Positions 18,558 through 26,632 of a stretch of 58,164 nt of DNA are shown here, one piece after another. Each line of letters opens with the position of its first letter. Within the stretch, counting starts at the first letter, position 1. The stretch is taken from assembly GCA_025456085.1 (NCBI GenBank), contig JALOLF010000009.1, positions 1 to 58,164 on the forward strand, in the 5' to 3' direction. Both the position numbers and the translations under genes were made by a program. This stretch comes from Acidimicrobiales bacterium. GTDB lineage: Bacteria > Actinomycetota > Acidimicrobiia > Acidimicrobiales > Acidimicrobilacustridaceae. Under the pieces are notes generated by a model, which worked only from the letters and a program-made list of their open reading frames with translations, was not told the DNA's origin and did no database searches.

Positions 18558-18710
18558 ATGACCTCCTGGCTGCTCCCAGCCGTGCTGGCGGGGCTCACCG
18601 CAGCGGTGCCGGCTCTCGTGCGGCGCCGCCGAGAACGTGTCGTACCCGCCACCGTACCCAGCCGGCAGCGGCGACGGGAGCGTCCCTCGACGCACGACGG
18701 GAGGCGGTGA
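18558..18710 (+). CDS. Small single-span membrane protein (50 residues)
   Basis: This short frame opens at ATG 18558 and reads a hydrophobic segment (W-L-L-P-A-V-L-A-G-L-T-A-A-V-P-A-L-V) followed by a strongly basic tail rich in Arg. This is a typical one-helix membrane protein with its C-terminus inside. Its TGA (18708-18710) overlaps the ATG of the zinc-ribbon gene as TGATG, so the two are probably translationally coupled. No Shine-Dalgarno is obvious; translation may be leaderless. Function unknown. Confidence 0.5.
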   Translation: MTSWLLPAVLAGLTAAVPALVRRRRERVVPATVPSRQRRRERPSTHDGRR

Positions 18711-19036
18711 TGCGCTGCCCGACCGGCTGCGACGCACAGCTCGTCATGGCCGAGCGCCACGGCGTGGAGATCGACTACTGCCCGACGTGTCGTGGGGTGT
18801 GGCTCGACCGGGGCGAGCTGGACAAGCTGATCGAGCGTGGTTCCGCCGCCATGGCCGCGCCGCCTCCCCCGGCCGTCAGCTCGGCGTCGGTGCGGCCGCC
18901 TCGGGCCTCACCAGCGCCCTACCCGCAGGGCTACGGCGACCCTCGGGACTACCGCGACGGCCAGTGGTACGACGATCGGCGCTACGGCAAGAAGAAGAAG
19001 CGCAAGAACTTCCTCGAGGAGATGTTCGACTTCTGA
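18710..19036 (+). CDS. TFIIB-type zinc-ribbon protein
   Basis: The 108-residue product begins with a zinc ribbon: C-P-T-G-C (spacing CxxxC rather than CxxC) and then C-P-T-C-R-G-V-W-L-D-R-G-E-L. The latter is the hallmark of the zf-TFIIB family. The middle is Pro/Ala-rich. The C-terminus is highly basic (G-K-K-K-K-R-K-N) and ends F-L-E-E-M-F-D-F, a tail typical of the family. The ATG at 18710 has GGGAGGCGG upstream and overlaps the stop of the small membrane gene. Function unknown; a nucleic-acid or membrane-protein role is speculation. Confidence 0.85.
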   Translation: MRCPTGCDAQLVMAERHGVEIDYCPTCRGVWLDRGELDKLIERGSAAMAAPPPPAVSSASVRPPRASPAPYPQGYGDPRDYRDGQWYDDRRYGKKKKRKNFLEEMFDF

Positions 19037-19058
19037 CGATCGGGACCTCCCCTGCACG

Positions 19059-19418
19059 TCAGGGGTGGACCGCGATGCAGAACTCGTTGCCCTCCGGGTC
19101 GGCCATGACCCGCCACCGGAACCCGGCGATCTCATGGCTCTCGACGTGGGACCCGCCGAGCGCTTCGATGCGGGCCTGAGCGCCGTCGAGGTCGGCGACG
19201 CCGGTGTCGAGGTGGACGCGGTTGCGTCCCGGCTTGGGATCCTCGACCTGTTGCAGGGCGAGCGAGATGCCGCCGACGTGCTGGGGGGCGAGCCACACGA
19301 AGCCGGGGAGCTCCTGGGCCACCGCCACGTCGAGCAGGGCCGACCAGAAGGCCTTCTCCCGTTCGAGGTCCACCACGTTGACCACGACGCTGGCGAGCTG
19401 GGGAACCGACGATGCCAT
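19059..19418 (-). CDS. VOC/glyoxalase-family protein
   Basis: The 119-residue product contains one vicinal-oxygen-chelate module pair: V-V-V-N-V-V-D-L-E-R-E-K-A-F-W at the start and D-P-E-G-N-E-F-C near the end, the usual VOC termini. Metal ligands of true glyoxalase I cannot be assigned. It could be a small-molecule binding protein or a resistance/degradation enzyme. ATG 19418 has GGGAGGTCG upstream. Confidence 0.85.
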   Translation of the reverse strand: MASSVPQLASVVVNVVDLEREKAFWSALLDVAVAQELPGFVWLAPQHVGGISLALQQVEDPKPGRNRVHLDTGVADLDGAQARIEALGGSHVESHEIAGFRWRVMADPEGNEFCIAVHP

Positions 19419-19494
19419 GACGACCTCCCGGAGACGCGTCGGTCGCAGCTTGCCACGCGACGGCCGGGCGGCACCGGCCCCTCGCCCCGGGGAC

Positions 19495-20160
19495 TCAGCC
19501 CCGCAGGTCGCTGATGCCGTTGCGCAGCAGCACGACGGCGATGATCACGCACACCAGCGCCAGGGCGGTGGCGCTGTGGAGGGAGAGCCAGGCCTTCCAT
19601 CGCTGGAGCATGGCCACCACCCGGTCCCCGCCGGCCAGGTACACGACCACGGGGACGGCGGCGCCGAGGCTGGCCAGCACGACGAAGACCGCGAGCGTGG
19701 CGAGCTCCTGTCCGGCGTCGAGGCCGGCCTCGGCGATGGCCCGGGCCGCGCTCAGGGACATGGCCAGGTTCTTGGGGTTGACGGCGGACAGCACGACCGC
19801 GGCCACGAACGCTCGCCTCGGGCCGAAGTCGTCCACGGCCGCCAGCCACGAGGGCAGCTGGTGGCCCTCGGGGCGGCTGCGCTGTCGCCACTGCTGGACG
19901 GCGAGCACGGCGAAGACGGCGCCGAAGACGATCTCCGCCACGGCGAGCGCGGCCGGTGGCTCCGCGTCGCCTCCACCGTCGACCAGGCCGACCACGACGG
20001 CGGCGGGCACCGCGGCGCCGAGCACCCAGCCGAGCAGGAACACCGGGCCGTTGACCCGACCGCGCGGCGTGCTGAGCATGAGGATCACGGCCACGATGGG
20101 GATGGGGCTGAGCGCCAGGGCCACCGCGTAGGGCAGGACCTCGCGGATGGTCTCGGTCAC
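19495..20160 (-). CDS. GAP/Sap-family polytopic membrane protein
   Basis: The 221-residue product has about six membrane segments and opens with L-P-Y-A-V-A-L-A-L-S-P-I-P-I, the signature of the GAP (glycopeptidolipid-addressing/Sap) family. Mycobacterial relatives help move glycolipids to the cell surface. The central soluble loop (W-R-Q-R-S-R-P-E) and G-P-R-R-A-F-V segment fit the family. Start is GTG 20160. Substrate here is unknown. Confidence 0.85.
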   Translation of the reverse strand: MTETIREVLPYAVALALSPIPIVAVILMLSTPRGRVNGPVFLLGWVLGAAVPAAVVVGLVDGGGDAEPPAALAVAEIVFGAVFAVLAVQQWRQRSRPEGHQLPSWLAAVDDFGPRRAFVAAVVLSAVNPKNLAMSLSAARAIAEAGLDAGQELATLAVFVVLASLGAAVPVVVYLAGGDRVVAMLQRWKAWLSLHSATALALVCVIIAVVLLRNGISDLRG

Positions 20161-20282
20161 CGCCGCATCACGGCGGCCACCCTAGTGCCACGGCTCCGTC
20201 GGGCCGTTCGACCCTTGCCGGTACCCGGCTCCGTGCGGGACGCTGCGCGCAGGAGTGACACGAACCGAGCGGGAGGCGCGGC

Positions 20283-20969
20283 ATGAGCGATTCGTCCTAC
20301 GAGGACATGACCGAGGCGGGTTACCCGTCCACGGAGGAGATCGACGAGCTCTCCTACGACCAGGCCGTCGAGTCCGAGGAGCTGGCGGCGACGGGCGAGA
20401 CACTCGGCGCCGAAGGGGAGCCCTTCGCCGACGCCTCCACCGACATGGCCGATGCCAGCTGGCACGCGGACTGGGCCGGCGAGTGGTCGAGCTGGGCGGA
20501 GTCGGACATGAACACCGCCGACGGGTACGCGGCCGATGCCGAGCGCCACGTCGAGCAGGCACAGCTCGACGCCGAGGCGGGTTGGACGGAGTCCGCGGAG
20601 TACGAGATGAACCTCGCCCGCCAGGACTCCGAGATGGCCGGGGAGTACTACGCGGACGCCGACCGGCGCTTCGACCTGGCCGAGGATCAGCTGGCACTGT
20701 CGGACGAATCGGCCGCCGAGGCCTACGAGACGGTCGACGAGTCGGCCTACACCGACACCAGCTACACCGACACGAGCTACACCGACACGAGCTACACCGA
20801 CACCACCTACGACACCGGCTACACGGACACGAGCTACACCGACACCACCTACGACGCCAGCTACACGCCGACCAGCTACACCGACACCACCTACGACGCC
20901 AGCTACACCGACACCACCTACACGGACACGAGCTACACCGACACCGGCTACGACTCGGGCTACGCGTAG
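20283..20969 (+). CDS. Acidic protein with C-terminal Tyr-Thr-Asp-Thr repeats
   Basis: I do not recognise this family. The 228-residue product contains no lysine, only a few arginines and many Asp/Glu, so it is extremely acidic. Residues 1-155 are predicted largely helical, with Ala/Glu/Tyr/Trp patterns. Residues 156-225 are a degenerate five-residue repeat of the form S-Y-T-D-T, with variants T-Y-D-T and S-Y-T-P-T, placing a Tyr about every five residues. There is no signal peptide, membrane segment or cysteine. The site GGGAGGCG before ATG 20283 is strong, so it should be well translated. The acidity could reflect metal binding, chaperone or condensate behaviour, or phospho-regulation; none can be shown. 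Confidence 0.8.
   Translation: MSDSSYEDMTEAGYPSTEEIDELSYDQAVESEELAATGETLGAEGEPFADASTDMADASWHADWAGEWSSWAESDMNTADGYAADAERHVEQAQLDAEAGWTESAEYEMNLARQDSEMAGEYYADADRRFDLAEDQLALSDESAAEAYETVDESAYTDTSYTDTSYTDTSYTDTTYDTGYTDTSYTDTTYDASYTPTSYTDTTYDASYTDTTYTDTSYTDTGYDSGYA
20753..20963 (+). repeat. 15-base coding repeat encoding S-Y-T-D-T units
   Basis: The 3' third of the acidic gene consists of imperfect tandem copies of a 15-base unit close to AGCTACACCGACACG. Codon use in the copies is nearly uniform (TAC, ACC, GAC), indicating recent expansion rather than selection for protein sequence alone. Confidence 0.85.
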
Positions 20970-20998
20970 GACGTCCCGAGCTCCGGTCCGGGGGCGCC

Positions 20999-21379
20999 TC
21001 AGCCGGCGGCGGCGTCGAGCGCGGCGCGCAGCCGGGCTGCGGCGTCCTCGGCCAGGTCGTGCATCGCCTCCCCGGCCATCAGCGCCCGGGGGTCGACGAT
21101 GCTGACACGGGTCGCACCGGCCTCCCCGGGTTCGAGCACGACGTTGCAGGGCAACAGCAGCGCGGCGCCGGGGTCGATCCGCAGCGCCGCGTCGGCGATG
21201 TTCGGGTTGCAGGCACCCAGGATCTTCAGCGGCGCTCGATCGACCCCGATCCTGGTCTTGAGCGTGGCCGCGAGGTCGATCTCGGTCAGGACACCGAACC
21301 CCTGGCCGGCCAGCGCCTCCCGCACCCGGGCCTCGGCCTGGTCCATGGGCAGGGGGATCACCCCTTCGATCGCGTTCAT
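20999..21379 (-). CDS. DUF302 domain protein
   Basis: The 126-residue product matches DUF302: an N-terminal strand, an amphipathic helix ([14 protein letters not shown]), L-T-E-I-D, then I-L-G-A-C-N-P and L-L-P-C-N-V-V-L with conserved cysteines. DUF302 proteins are often encoded beside rhodaneses, thioredoxins and CsoR-family regulators. ATG 21379 has GGAGAGGTGAC upstream. It is divergent from the rhodanese gene, and the operator at 21448-21463 lies between them. Function is not established; persulfide or metal handling is inferred from context. Confidence 0.88.
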   Translation of the reverse strand: MNAIEGVIPLPMDQAEARVREALAGQGFGVLTEIDLAATLKTRIGVDRAPLKILGACNPNIADAALRIDPGAALLLPCNVVLEPGEAGATRVSIVDPRALMAGEAMHDLAEDAAARLRAALDAAAG

Positions 21380-21447
21380 CGTCACCTCTCCTGGTCCCGG
21401 CGACCGCGGCCGATCCAGGCACCTGCCGGATCCCACGGACGCGTCAT

Positions 21448-21463
21448 ATACCCCCTAGGGTAT
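21448..21463. promoter_or_regulatory. CsoR/CstR-type palindromic operator, copy 2
   Basis: The sequence ATACCC-CCTA-GGGTAT, extended by one T/A pair on each side (21447-21464), lies in the 110-base gap between the divergent DUF302 and rhodanese genes, 26 bases before the rhodanese ATG. It differs from the copy at 5536-5551 only in the four central bases (CCTA against CTTA). The shared layout indicates one regulator for both divergent pairs. Confidence 0.75.
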
Positions 21464-21489
21464 AGTGTCGTGACGACAGGAGGGCGCAC

Positions 21490-21855
21490 ATGGGATGGTT
21501 CAGCCGACTACGAGGATCCGAGGGATCGAGCGACCTCGACGTCGACGACGCCCGGGAGGTGCTGCGCAACGGGGGGCTCCTCGTCGACGTGCGGGAGCGC
21601 AACGAGTGGGACGCCGGCCACGCCCCCAAGGCCAAGCACTACCCGCTGCGCACCTTGCCCTCCTCGATCGAGCGTCTTCCGGCCGATCGCACGCTCGTCG
21701 TGGTCTGCCGCTCCGGCAACCGCTCCAAGCGGGCCACGCGCCTGCTGCGCAAGGAAGGCCTCGACGCCCGCAACCTGCGCGGCGGCATGACCGCCTGGCG
21801 GGCCGCCGGCCAACCCCTCGTCAACAGCAGGGGCCGCACCGGCACGGTCGCCTGA
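21490..21855 (+). CDS. Rhodanese-like sulfurtransferase
   Basis: The 121-residue product is a single rhodanese domain. The active-site loop is V-V-C-R-S-G-N-R-S with the persulfide-forming Cys, and L-L-V-D-V-R-E and G-H-A-P-K-A are the other family signatures. Single-domain rhodaneses pass sulfane sulfur between thiols. ATG 21490 has AGGAGGG upstream. It is paired divergently with DUF302, and both genes are likely controlled by the palindrome at 21448. Confidence 0.93.
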   Translation: MGWFSRLRGSEGSSDLDVDDAREVLRNGGLLVDVRERNEWDAGHAPKAKHYPLRTLPSSIERLPADRTLVVVCRSGNRSKRATRLLRKEGLDARNLRGGMTAWRAAGQPLVNSRGRTGTVA

Positions 21856-21876
21856 CAGCCGACACCACCACGCCGC

Positions 21877-23091
21877 TCAGGGCGGCGGGGCGCTCACCGG
21901 GACGGGGTAGCGGCGGGTCTGGAATCGCAGCGTCACGAGGTGCATGACCAGCAACCCCAGACCCACGCCGGCCACGACCACCGCGCCGGCCAGCACCGGA
22001 CCCGCCACGGCGCACCACACCACCACCGCCACGATCAACACCGCCCGTTCGACGGCCACGCCGCGCACCACCCGCCAGTGCAGCGCCATCATGGCCCCGA
22101 CGAAGGCCACCACCGACACGGCCAGCACCACGAGGTGGGCGTCGTCGAGGTGCCGGGACGGTGACGGGACGGTCGCCCGGGCCACGATCGAGAACAGGGC
22201 CACGCCGGCGACGAGCGGGAAGTGCCCGAACGTGAACAGGTCGCGCGCCACGCGGCCGCGGTCGACTGCTGGAGCTCGTCGCAGCGCAGCCTCCGCAGCA
22301 CCCGCCACGAACCCGAAGTACGCCCACCAGAACACGCACGCGAGGCCGACGCAGGCCACGATGCCAGCCGCCACAGCAGCGGTGAGCTCGATCCCGCTGG
22401 AGGCGACGCCGCAGGCCACGAGCACCTCGCCCAGCACGATGATCACGAACAGGGCGTGTCGCTCGGCGAAGTGGGTGGGGTCGACACGCCATTCGCGAGG
22501 GGTGTCCTCACGCTGGCGGCCCGCAGCCAGTGCCGCAGCGGCCATCAGCGCCGCCGCCACGACCCAGCAGCCGGTGCGCACCGCGCCGCTGGCGAACCCC
22601 CCGACGGCCACGAGCGCCGGGGCCACCGCTGCTGCCGGCGCGTACAGCAGCCAGGCTCGCCGTGTGGCCTCGTCGCCCCAGGCGGTCCATCCCTGCACCG
22701 CCAGTGCCCAGGCCAGCACCATCAGGTAGGCGACGCCGAACTGGCGGCCTCCGGTCGTGTACGCGGTCGGGATGGCCACGGCGAGCAACAGCACGACCGG
22801 CACCACCGCCAGCACGACGAGCCGCACCGGTCGCCGGTCCTGGACGTCGACCGCCGTGCCGAGCCACGCGAACTGCGACCACAGCCACCACACCAGCAGG
22901 GCCACGAGCAGGCCGCGACCGAAGCCGGCAAGCGTGAGGTCGCCGGCCAGCAGCGTCGCGATCTGCGACACGCCGAAGACGAAGGCCAGGTCGAGGAACA
23001 GCTCGAGGTTCGTGGCGTGGCGGCCGTCCTCGGGCGTCGGCTCGGCCTCGTCCGGCACGGCATCCGGCGGCGACGGGTCCTGGTGCTCCAT
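21877..23091 (-). CDS. ltrA: Low temperature requirement protein A (LtrA) family membrane protein
   Basis: The 404-residue product has about eleven membrane segments. After an acidic cytoplasmic N-terminus comes the family motif H-A-T-N-L-E-L-F-L-D-L-A-F-V-F. The central motif H-F-A-E-R-H-A-L-F-V-I-I-V-L-G-E is also typical of LtrA. The biochemical role of the family is unknown; the name comes from a Listeria cold-growth mutant. ATG 23091 precedes the conserved domain; longer upstream frames are GC-rich and unsupported. Confidence 0.88.
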   Translation of the reverse strand: MEHQDPSPPDAVPDEAEPTPEDGRHATNLELFLDLAFVFGVSQIATLLAGDLTLAGFGRGLLVALLVWWLWSQFAWLGTAVDVQDRRPVRLVVLAVVPVVLLLAVAIPTAYTTGGRQFGVAYLMVLAWALAVQGWTAWGDEATRRAWLLYAPAAAVAPALVAVGGFASGAVRTGCWVVAAALMAAAALAAGRQREDTPREWRVDPTHFAERHALFVIIVLGEVLVACGVASSGIELTAAVAAGIVACVGLACVFWWAYFGFVAGAAEAALRRAPAVDRGRVARDLFTFGHFPLVAGVALFSIVARATVPSPSRHLDDAHLVVLAVSVVAFVGAMMALHWRVVRGVAVERAVLIVAVVVWCAVAGPVLAGAVVVAGVGLGLLVMHLVTLRFQTRRYPVPVSAPPP

Positions 23092-23227
23092 CACCGCAGT
23101 CTCGCCGGGACGGCCGCCAGGGCGGTGGTTCCCGGCGCCCACACGGCCCTGCCGGGCAGCCCGGCTCGGCGCGCGACGAGGGCCCGACGTCGACGCCGGG
23201 CCCTCGCACGCCGTACCGCGAGCAGGT

Positions 23228-26029
23228 TCAGCTGCAGCCGCTGGTCGAGCCGCAGCTCGGACAGGCGTGGCAGCTGCCGGCCCGCACCATCTGCACCCCG
23301 CACTGCATGCACATGGGCGCATCGCTGTGGCGGAAGGTCGTGGTCTCCTTCCGGGTCAGCTCCACCTCGTGCAGCAGGGTGGACGCCGACGGGATGGACT
23401 TGGGGTCCGGGGGCAGTTCCGAGCCCTGCCGGGTCTCGACCACGGTCTCCTCCACGCCGGGCAGGGTGGGCTGCATGCGCTCGTTGGTGGTGAGGATGTT
23501 GAGCTCGGCCCGCTCCTCGTGCGAGAGGTACATGATCGCCAGGCGGCGGAACAGGTAGTCCATGAGGCTGTTGGCGATGCGGATGTCGGGATCGTCGGTC
23601 ATGCCCGCCGGCTCGAAGCGCATGCCGGTGAAGGCCTCCACGAAGCTGCGCAGCGGCACGCCGTACTGCAGGCCGTGGCTCACCGAGATGGCGAAGGCGT
23701 CCATGATGCCGGCGAGCGTCGAACCCTGCTTGGAGACCCGCACGAAGATCTCGCCGGGGCGGCCGTCCTCGTACTCCCCCACGGTCACGAAGCCCTTGCA
23801 GTCGGCGACCCGGAACTCGAAGGTGCGGGAGTTGCGGGACCGGGGCAGCTTCTGACGGATCGGCTCGTGGATGATCTTCTCCACGATCTTCTCGACCACC
23901 TGCGCGGCCGCCTGCTCCGTGGCGGGCGCCTCGTGCTCTCCGTCCTTCTTGGCCATGGACAGCGGTTGCGCGACCTTGCAGTTGTCGCGGTAGATGGCGA
24001 TGGCCTTGAGGCCCAGCTTCCAGGCATCCACGTGGAGCTGCTCGACCTCCTCGACGGTGACCTCCTCGGGCATGTTGACCGTCTTGGAGATGGCCCCGGA
24101 GATGAAGGGCTGCACCGCCGCCATCATCTTCACGTGGCCGAGGTAGTGGATGACGTTGTCGCCCATCGAGCAGGCGAACACCGGCACGTGGGCCGCCGCC
24201 AGGTGCGGGGCACCCAGGATGGTCTTGTGCTCGTCGATGTAGGCGGTGATGTCGGCGACCTGGGCGTCGCTGTAGCCGAGCCGGCGCAGCGCCCTCGGGA
24301 TGGTCTGGTTGACGATCGACATCGTGCCGCCGCCCACCAGCTTCTTGATCTTGACGAGACCGAGGTCGGGCTCGATACCGGTGGTGTCGCAGTCCATCAT
24401 GAGCCCGATGGTGCCGGTGGGAGCCAGCACCGAGGCCTGGGAGTTCCGCACCCCGACCGCTGCGCCGAGCTCGCAGGCTTCGTCCCAGGCCCGGTGCGAG
24501 GCCTCGAGCAGATCGGCGGGCACCACGTCGGCGTCGACCTGGCGGGAGGCCTCGCGGTGCATGCCGAGCACCCGCAGCATGTGCTCCTCGTTCTCGGTGT
24601 AGCCGGCGAAGGGACCCATGCGGGACGCGATCCTGGCCGACGTGGCATAGGCGTGGCCGGTCATGAGCGAGGTGATGGCCGCGGCCAGGTCACGACCCTC
24701 GCCGGAGTCGTACGGCAGACCCCAGGCCATGAGCAGCGCCCCGAGGTTGGCGTAGCCGAGGCCGAGCTGGCGGAACCGGCGGGAGTTCTCCCCGATCTTC
24801 TCGGTCGGGTAGTCGGCGTTGCCCACGAGGATCTCCTGGGCGGTGAACACGACCTCGACGGCATGGCGGAAGGCCTCGACGTCGAAGGTGTCGTCGTTGC
24901 GCACGAACTTCAGCAGGTTGAGGCTGGCCAGGTTGCACGCCGAGTTGTCGATGTGCATGTACTCCGAGCAGGGGTTCGAGCCGTTGATGCGCCCGGTGGT
25001 CGCCGCCGTGTGCCAGCGGTTGACCGTGGTGTCGAACTGCATGCCGGGGTCCGCGCACTCCCAGGTGGCCTGGGCGATCTGGCGCATGAGGTCACGGGCC
25101 CGCACGGTGCGCACGGTGTGCCCGTCGGTCACGGCCCGCAGGTGCCAGTCGGCATCGTCGACCACGGCCTGCATGAACTCGTCGGTGACCCGCACCGAGT
25201 TGTTGGCGTTCTGGTACTGCACCGACGTGATGTCCTTGCCGTCGAGGCTCATGTCGAACCCGGCGGCCGCCAGTGCGTGGGCCTTGCGCTCCTCGACCGC
25301 CTTGCACCAGATGAACTCCTCCACGTCGGGGTGATCGACGTTGAGGATGACCATCTTGGCCGCACGGCGGGTCTTGCCACCCGACTTGATCGTGCCTGCC
25401 GACGCGTCGGCGCCGCGCATGAAGCTGACCGGACCCGATGCGGTGCCACCCCCCTTGAGCAGCTCGACCGAGGAGCGGATCTTCGACAGGTTGATGCCCG
25501 AGCCCGAGCCCCCCTTGAAGATCGTGCCCTCCTCGACGTACCAGTTGAGGATGGAGTCCATCGTGTCGTCGACGGCGAGGATGAAGCAGGCCGAGGCCTG
25601 CTGGGGCACGCCCCGCACCCCGATGTTGAACCACACCGGCGAGTTGAACGCGGCGCGCTGGGTCACGATCAGGTACTTGAGCTCGGCCCGGAACGCCTCG
25701 GCCTCGTCGTGGTCGACGAAGTACCCGTCGCGCACGCCCCAGTCGGTGATGGTGTCGACCACCCGGTCGGCCACCTGGCGCAGCGAGCGCTCCCGCTCGG
25801 GCGTGCCGAGCGTGCCACGGAAGTACTTCTGGGCGACGATGTTGGTGGCGTTGAGCGACCAGTCGACGGGGAACTCGACCCCGAGCTGCTCGAAGGCGAC
25901 GGAGCCGTCGCGGTAGTTCGTGATGCGGGCATCTCGGCGTTCCCACACGACCTGGTCGTAGGGGTGCACCTCTGCCGCCGTGAAATGGCGGCGGATGCCG
26001 ATACCTGCCTGCTCCGGCGCGATTGCCAT
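23228..26029 (-). CDS. nrdJ: Class II (adenosylcobalamin-dependent) ribonucleotide reductase
   Basis: The enzyme reduces ribonucleotides to deoxyribonucleotides using a thiyl radical generated from adenosylcobalamin, without oxygen or a small subunit. The 933-residue chain has the large-subunit motifs F-N-S-P-V-W-F-N-I-G, S-N-P-C-S-E (active-site Cys and Glu), the Asn-Cys pair N-S-A-C-N-L and the P-T-G-T-I-G loop. The C-terminus ends with cysteine pairs (C-M-Q-C, C-H-A-C-P-S-C), a zinc ribbon plus a mobile redox tail seen in long actinobacterial NrdJ. No intein is present. ATG 26029 has GGAGGAAAC upstream. A strong promoter with two NrdR-like boxes lies about 190 bases upstream, and nrdR is 6.4 kb away. 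Confidence 0.97.
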   Translation of the reverse strand: MAIAPEQAGIGIRRHFTAAEVHPYDQVVWERRDARITNYRDGSVAFEQLGVEFPVDWSLNATNIVAQKYFRGTLGTPERERSLRQVADRVVDTITDWGVRDGYFVDHDEAEAFRAELKYLIVTQRAAFNSPVWFNIGVRGVPQQASACFILAVDDTMDSILNWYVEEGTIFKGGSGSGINLSKIRSSVELLKGGGTASGPVSFMRGADASAGTIKSGGKTRRAAKMVILNVDHPDVEEFIWCKAVEERKAHALAAAGFDMSLDGKDITSVQYQNANNSVRVTDEFMQAVVDDADWHLRAVTDGHTVRTVRARDLMRQIAQATWECADPGMQFDTTVNRWHTAATTGRINGSNPCSEYMHIDNSACNLASLNLLKFVRNDDTFDVEAFRHAVEVVFTAQEILVGNADYPTEKIGENSRRFRQLGLGYANLGALLMAWGLPYDSGEGRDLAAAITSLMTGHAYATSARIASRMGPFAGYTENEEHMLRVLGMHREASRQVDADVVPADLLEASHRAWDEACELGAAVGVRNSQASVLAPTGTIGLMMDCDTTGIEPDLGLVKIKKLVGGGTMSIVNQTIPRALRRLGYSDAQVADITAYIDEHKTILGAPHLAAAHVPVFACSMGDNVIHYLGHVKMMAAVQPFISGAISKTVNMPEEVTVEEVEQLHVDAWKLGLKAIAIYRDNCKVAQPLSMAKKDGEHEAPATEQAAAQVVEKIVEKIIHEPIRQKLPRSRNSRTFEFRVADCKGFVTVGEYEDGRPGEIFVRVSKQGSTLAGIMDAFAISVSHGLQYGVPLRSFVEAFTGMRFEPAGMTDDPDIRIANSLMDYLFRRLAIMYLSHEERAELNILTTNERMQPTLPGVEETVVETRQGSELPPDPKSIPSASTLLHEVELTRKETTTFRHSDAPMCMQCGVQMVRAGSCHACPSCGSTSGCS

Positions 26030-26157
26030 GGACCTGTTTCCTCCGGGTCGAGCGTGGACCAACCTGCTGACGTGTGAACCCGGGAGTCGGACGATCGACG
26101 ATAGCGGCGTCCTGCCCACGAACCACGGGCGACCTCGTGCCAGGGCGGAACGCCCCA

Positions 26158-26173
26158 CCACAAGATCTTGTGG
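26158..26173 (-). promoter_or_regulatory. NrdR-box-like palindrome (distal to start of transcription)
   Basis: CCACAAGATCTTGTGG is a perfect 16-base palindrome in the nrdJ leader. It matches the ACA-N-ATN-TTGTG pattern of actinobacterial NrdR boxes. Its centre is exactly 42 bases (four helical turns) from the second box at 26200-26215. Confidence 0.7.
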
Positions 26174-26199
26174 CTGTGAACCCCCCTACTCCCTCGGGG

Positions 26200-26215
26200 C
26201 CACAAGATGTGCGGT
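26200..26215 (-). promoter_or_regulatory. Second NrdR-box-like site next to the -10 element
   Basis: CCACAAGATGTGCGGT shares its first nine bases with the palindrome at 26158 but has a degenerate second half. It begins two bases downstream of the -10 hexamer, so a bound repressor would block the start site. Two NrdR boxes in helical register are usual for nrd promoters. Confidence 0.6.
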
Positions 26216-26217
26216 GA

Positions 26218-26247
26218 ATTACAACACCGTAATTCCACCGTTGTCAA
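26218..26247 (-). promoter_or_regulatory. nrdJ promoter (sigma-70 type)
   Basis: On the minus strand, TTGACA (26247-26242) and TGTAAT (26223-26218) are separated by 18 bases. This is close to the consensus housekeeping promoter and unusual in such GC-rich DNA. Two small palindromes overlap it: ACCGTTG-T-CAACGGT at 26237-26251 and GAATTAC/GTAATTC at 26216-26235. Transcription starting here gives an nrdJ leader of about 180 bases. Confidence 0.75.
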
Positions 26248-26251
26248 CGGT

Positions 26252-26632
26252 GACGGACCGATCCCACGGGAAAAGGGGCCCTCCTCCGCGGGCTCGTGGG
26301 GTCGTGGCGCGAACGAGCAGGTCAGAGGGCGTTCGCGGAAGTACGCGTCTGCTCGACACGCCTTCCATGAAGGCACTCCGCCCCCAAGGAACCGTCCTTG
26401 CCAGCCAAGACCCGAGACGTCAACCACCATCCGCTGATCGCGCCACGACCCCTGAACCAAGGAGCACCCTAGGAAGAAGGGCCTGTGAGGTGAAAGGGGA
26501 ACAACCCTGTGAATTTCGGGTGGATTACTCCCCTCTTCATCCACAGCGGTGGGGAAATCGCCGACGACCCGGCGGTGGACGGCGTCTGTCCGGGCGGTGA
26601 CCGGACCCCGTTCCGAGGTGGGGATGCCCAGC
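26252..26632. other. Gene-free stretch upstream of the nrdJ promoter
   Basis: About 380 bases lie between the nrdJ promoter and the end of the lipase-like gene. Its base composition is visibly less GC-rich than its surroundings. Open frames here are short and lack ribosome sites. One sequence, TTCATCCACAG near 26540, resembles a single DnaA box. I see no tRNA, riboswitch or repeat. The nrdJ leader (26030-26157) likewise holds no convincing riboswitch. Confidence 0.5.

Noticed and set aside
26030..26157. Cobalamin riboswitch in the nrdJ leader
   Set aside because: I could not find the B12-box consensus or a pseudoknot-forming layout; NrdR-like boxes explain the leader better.
26530..26550. 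Replication origin / DnaA-box cluster
   Set aside because: Only one loose TTATCCACA-like sequence is present and no dnaA, dnaN or AT-rich unwinding region is nearby.
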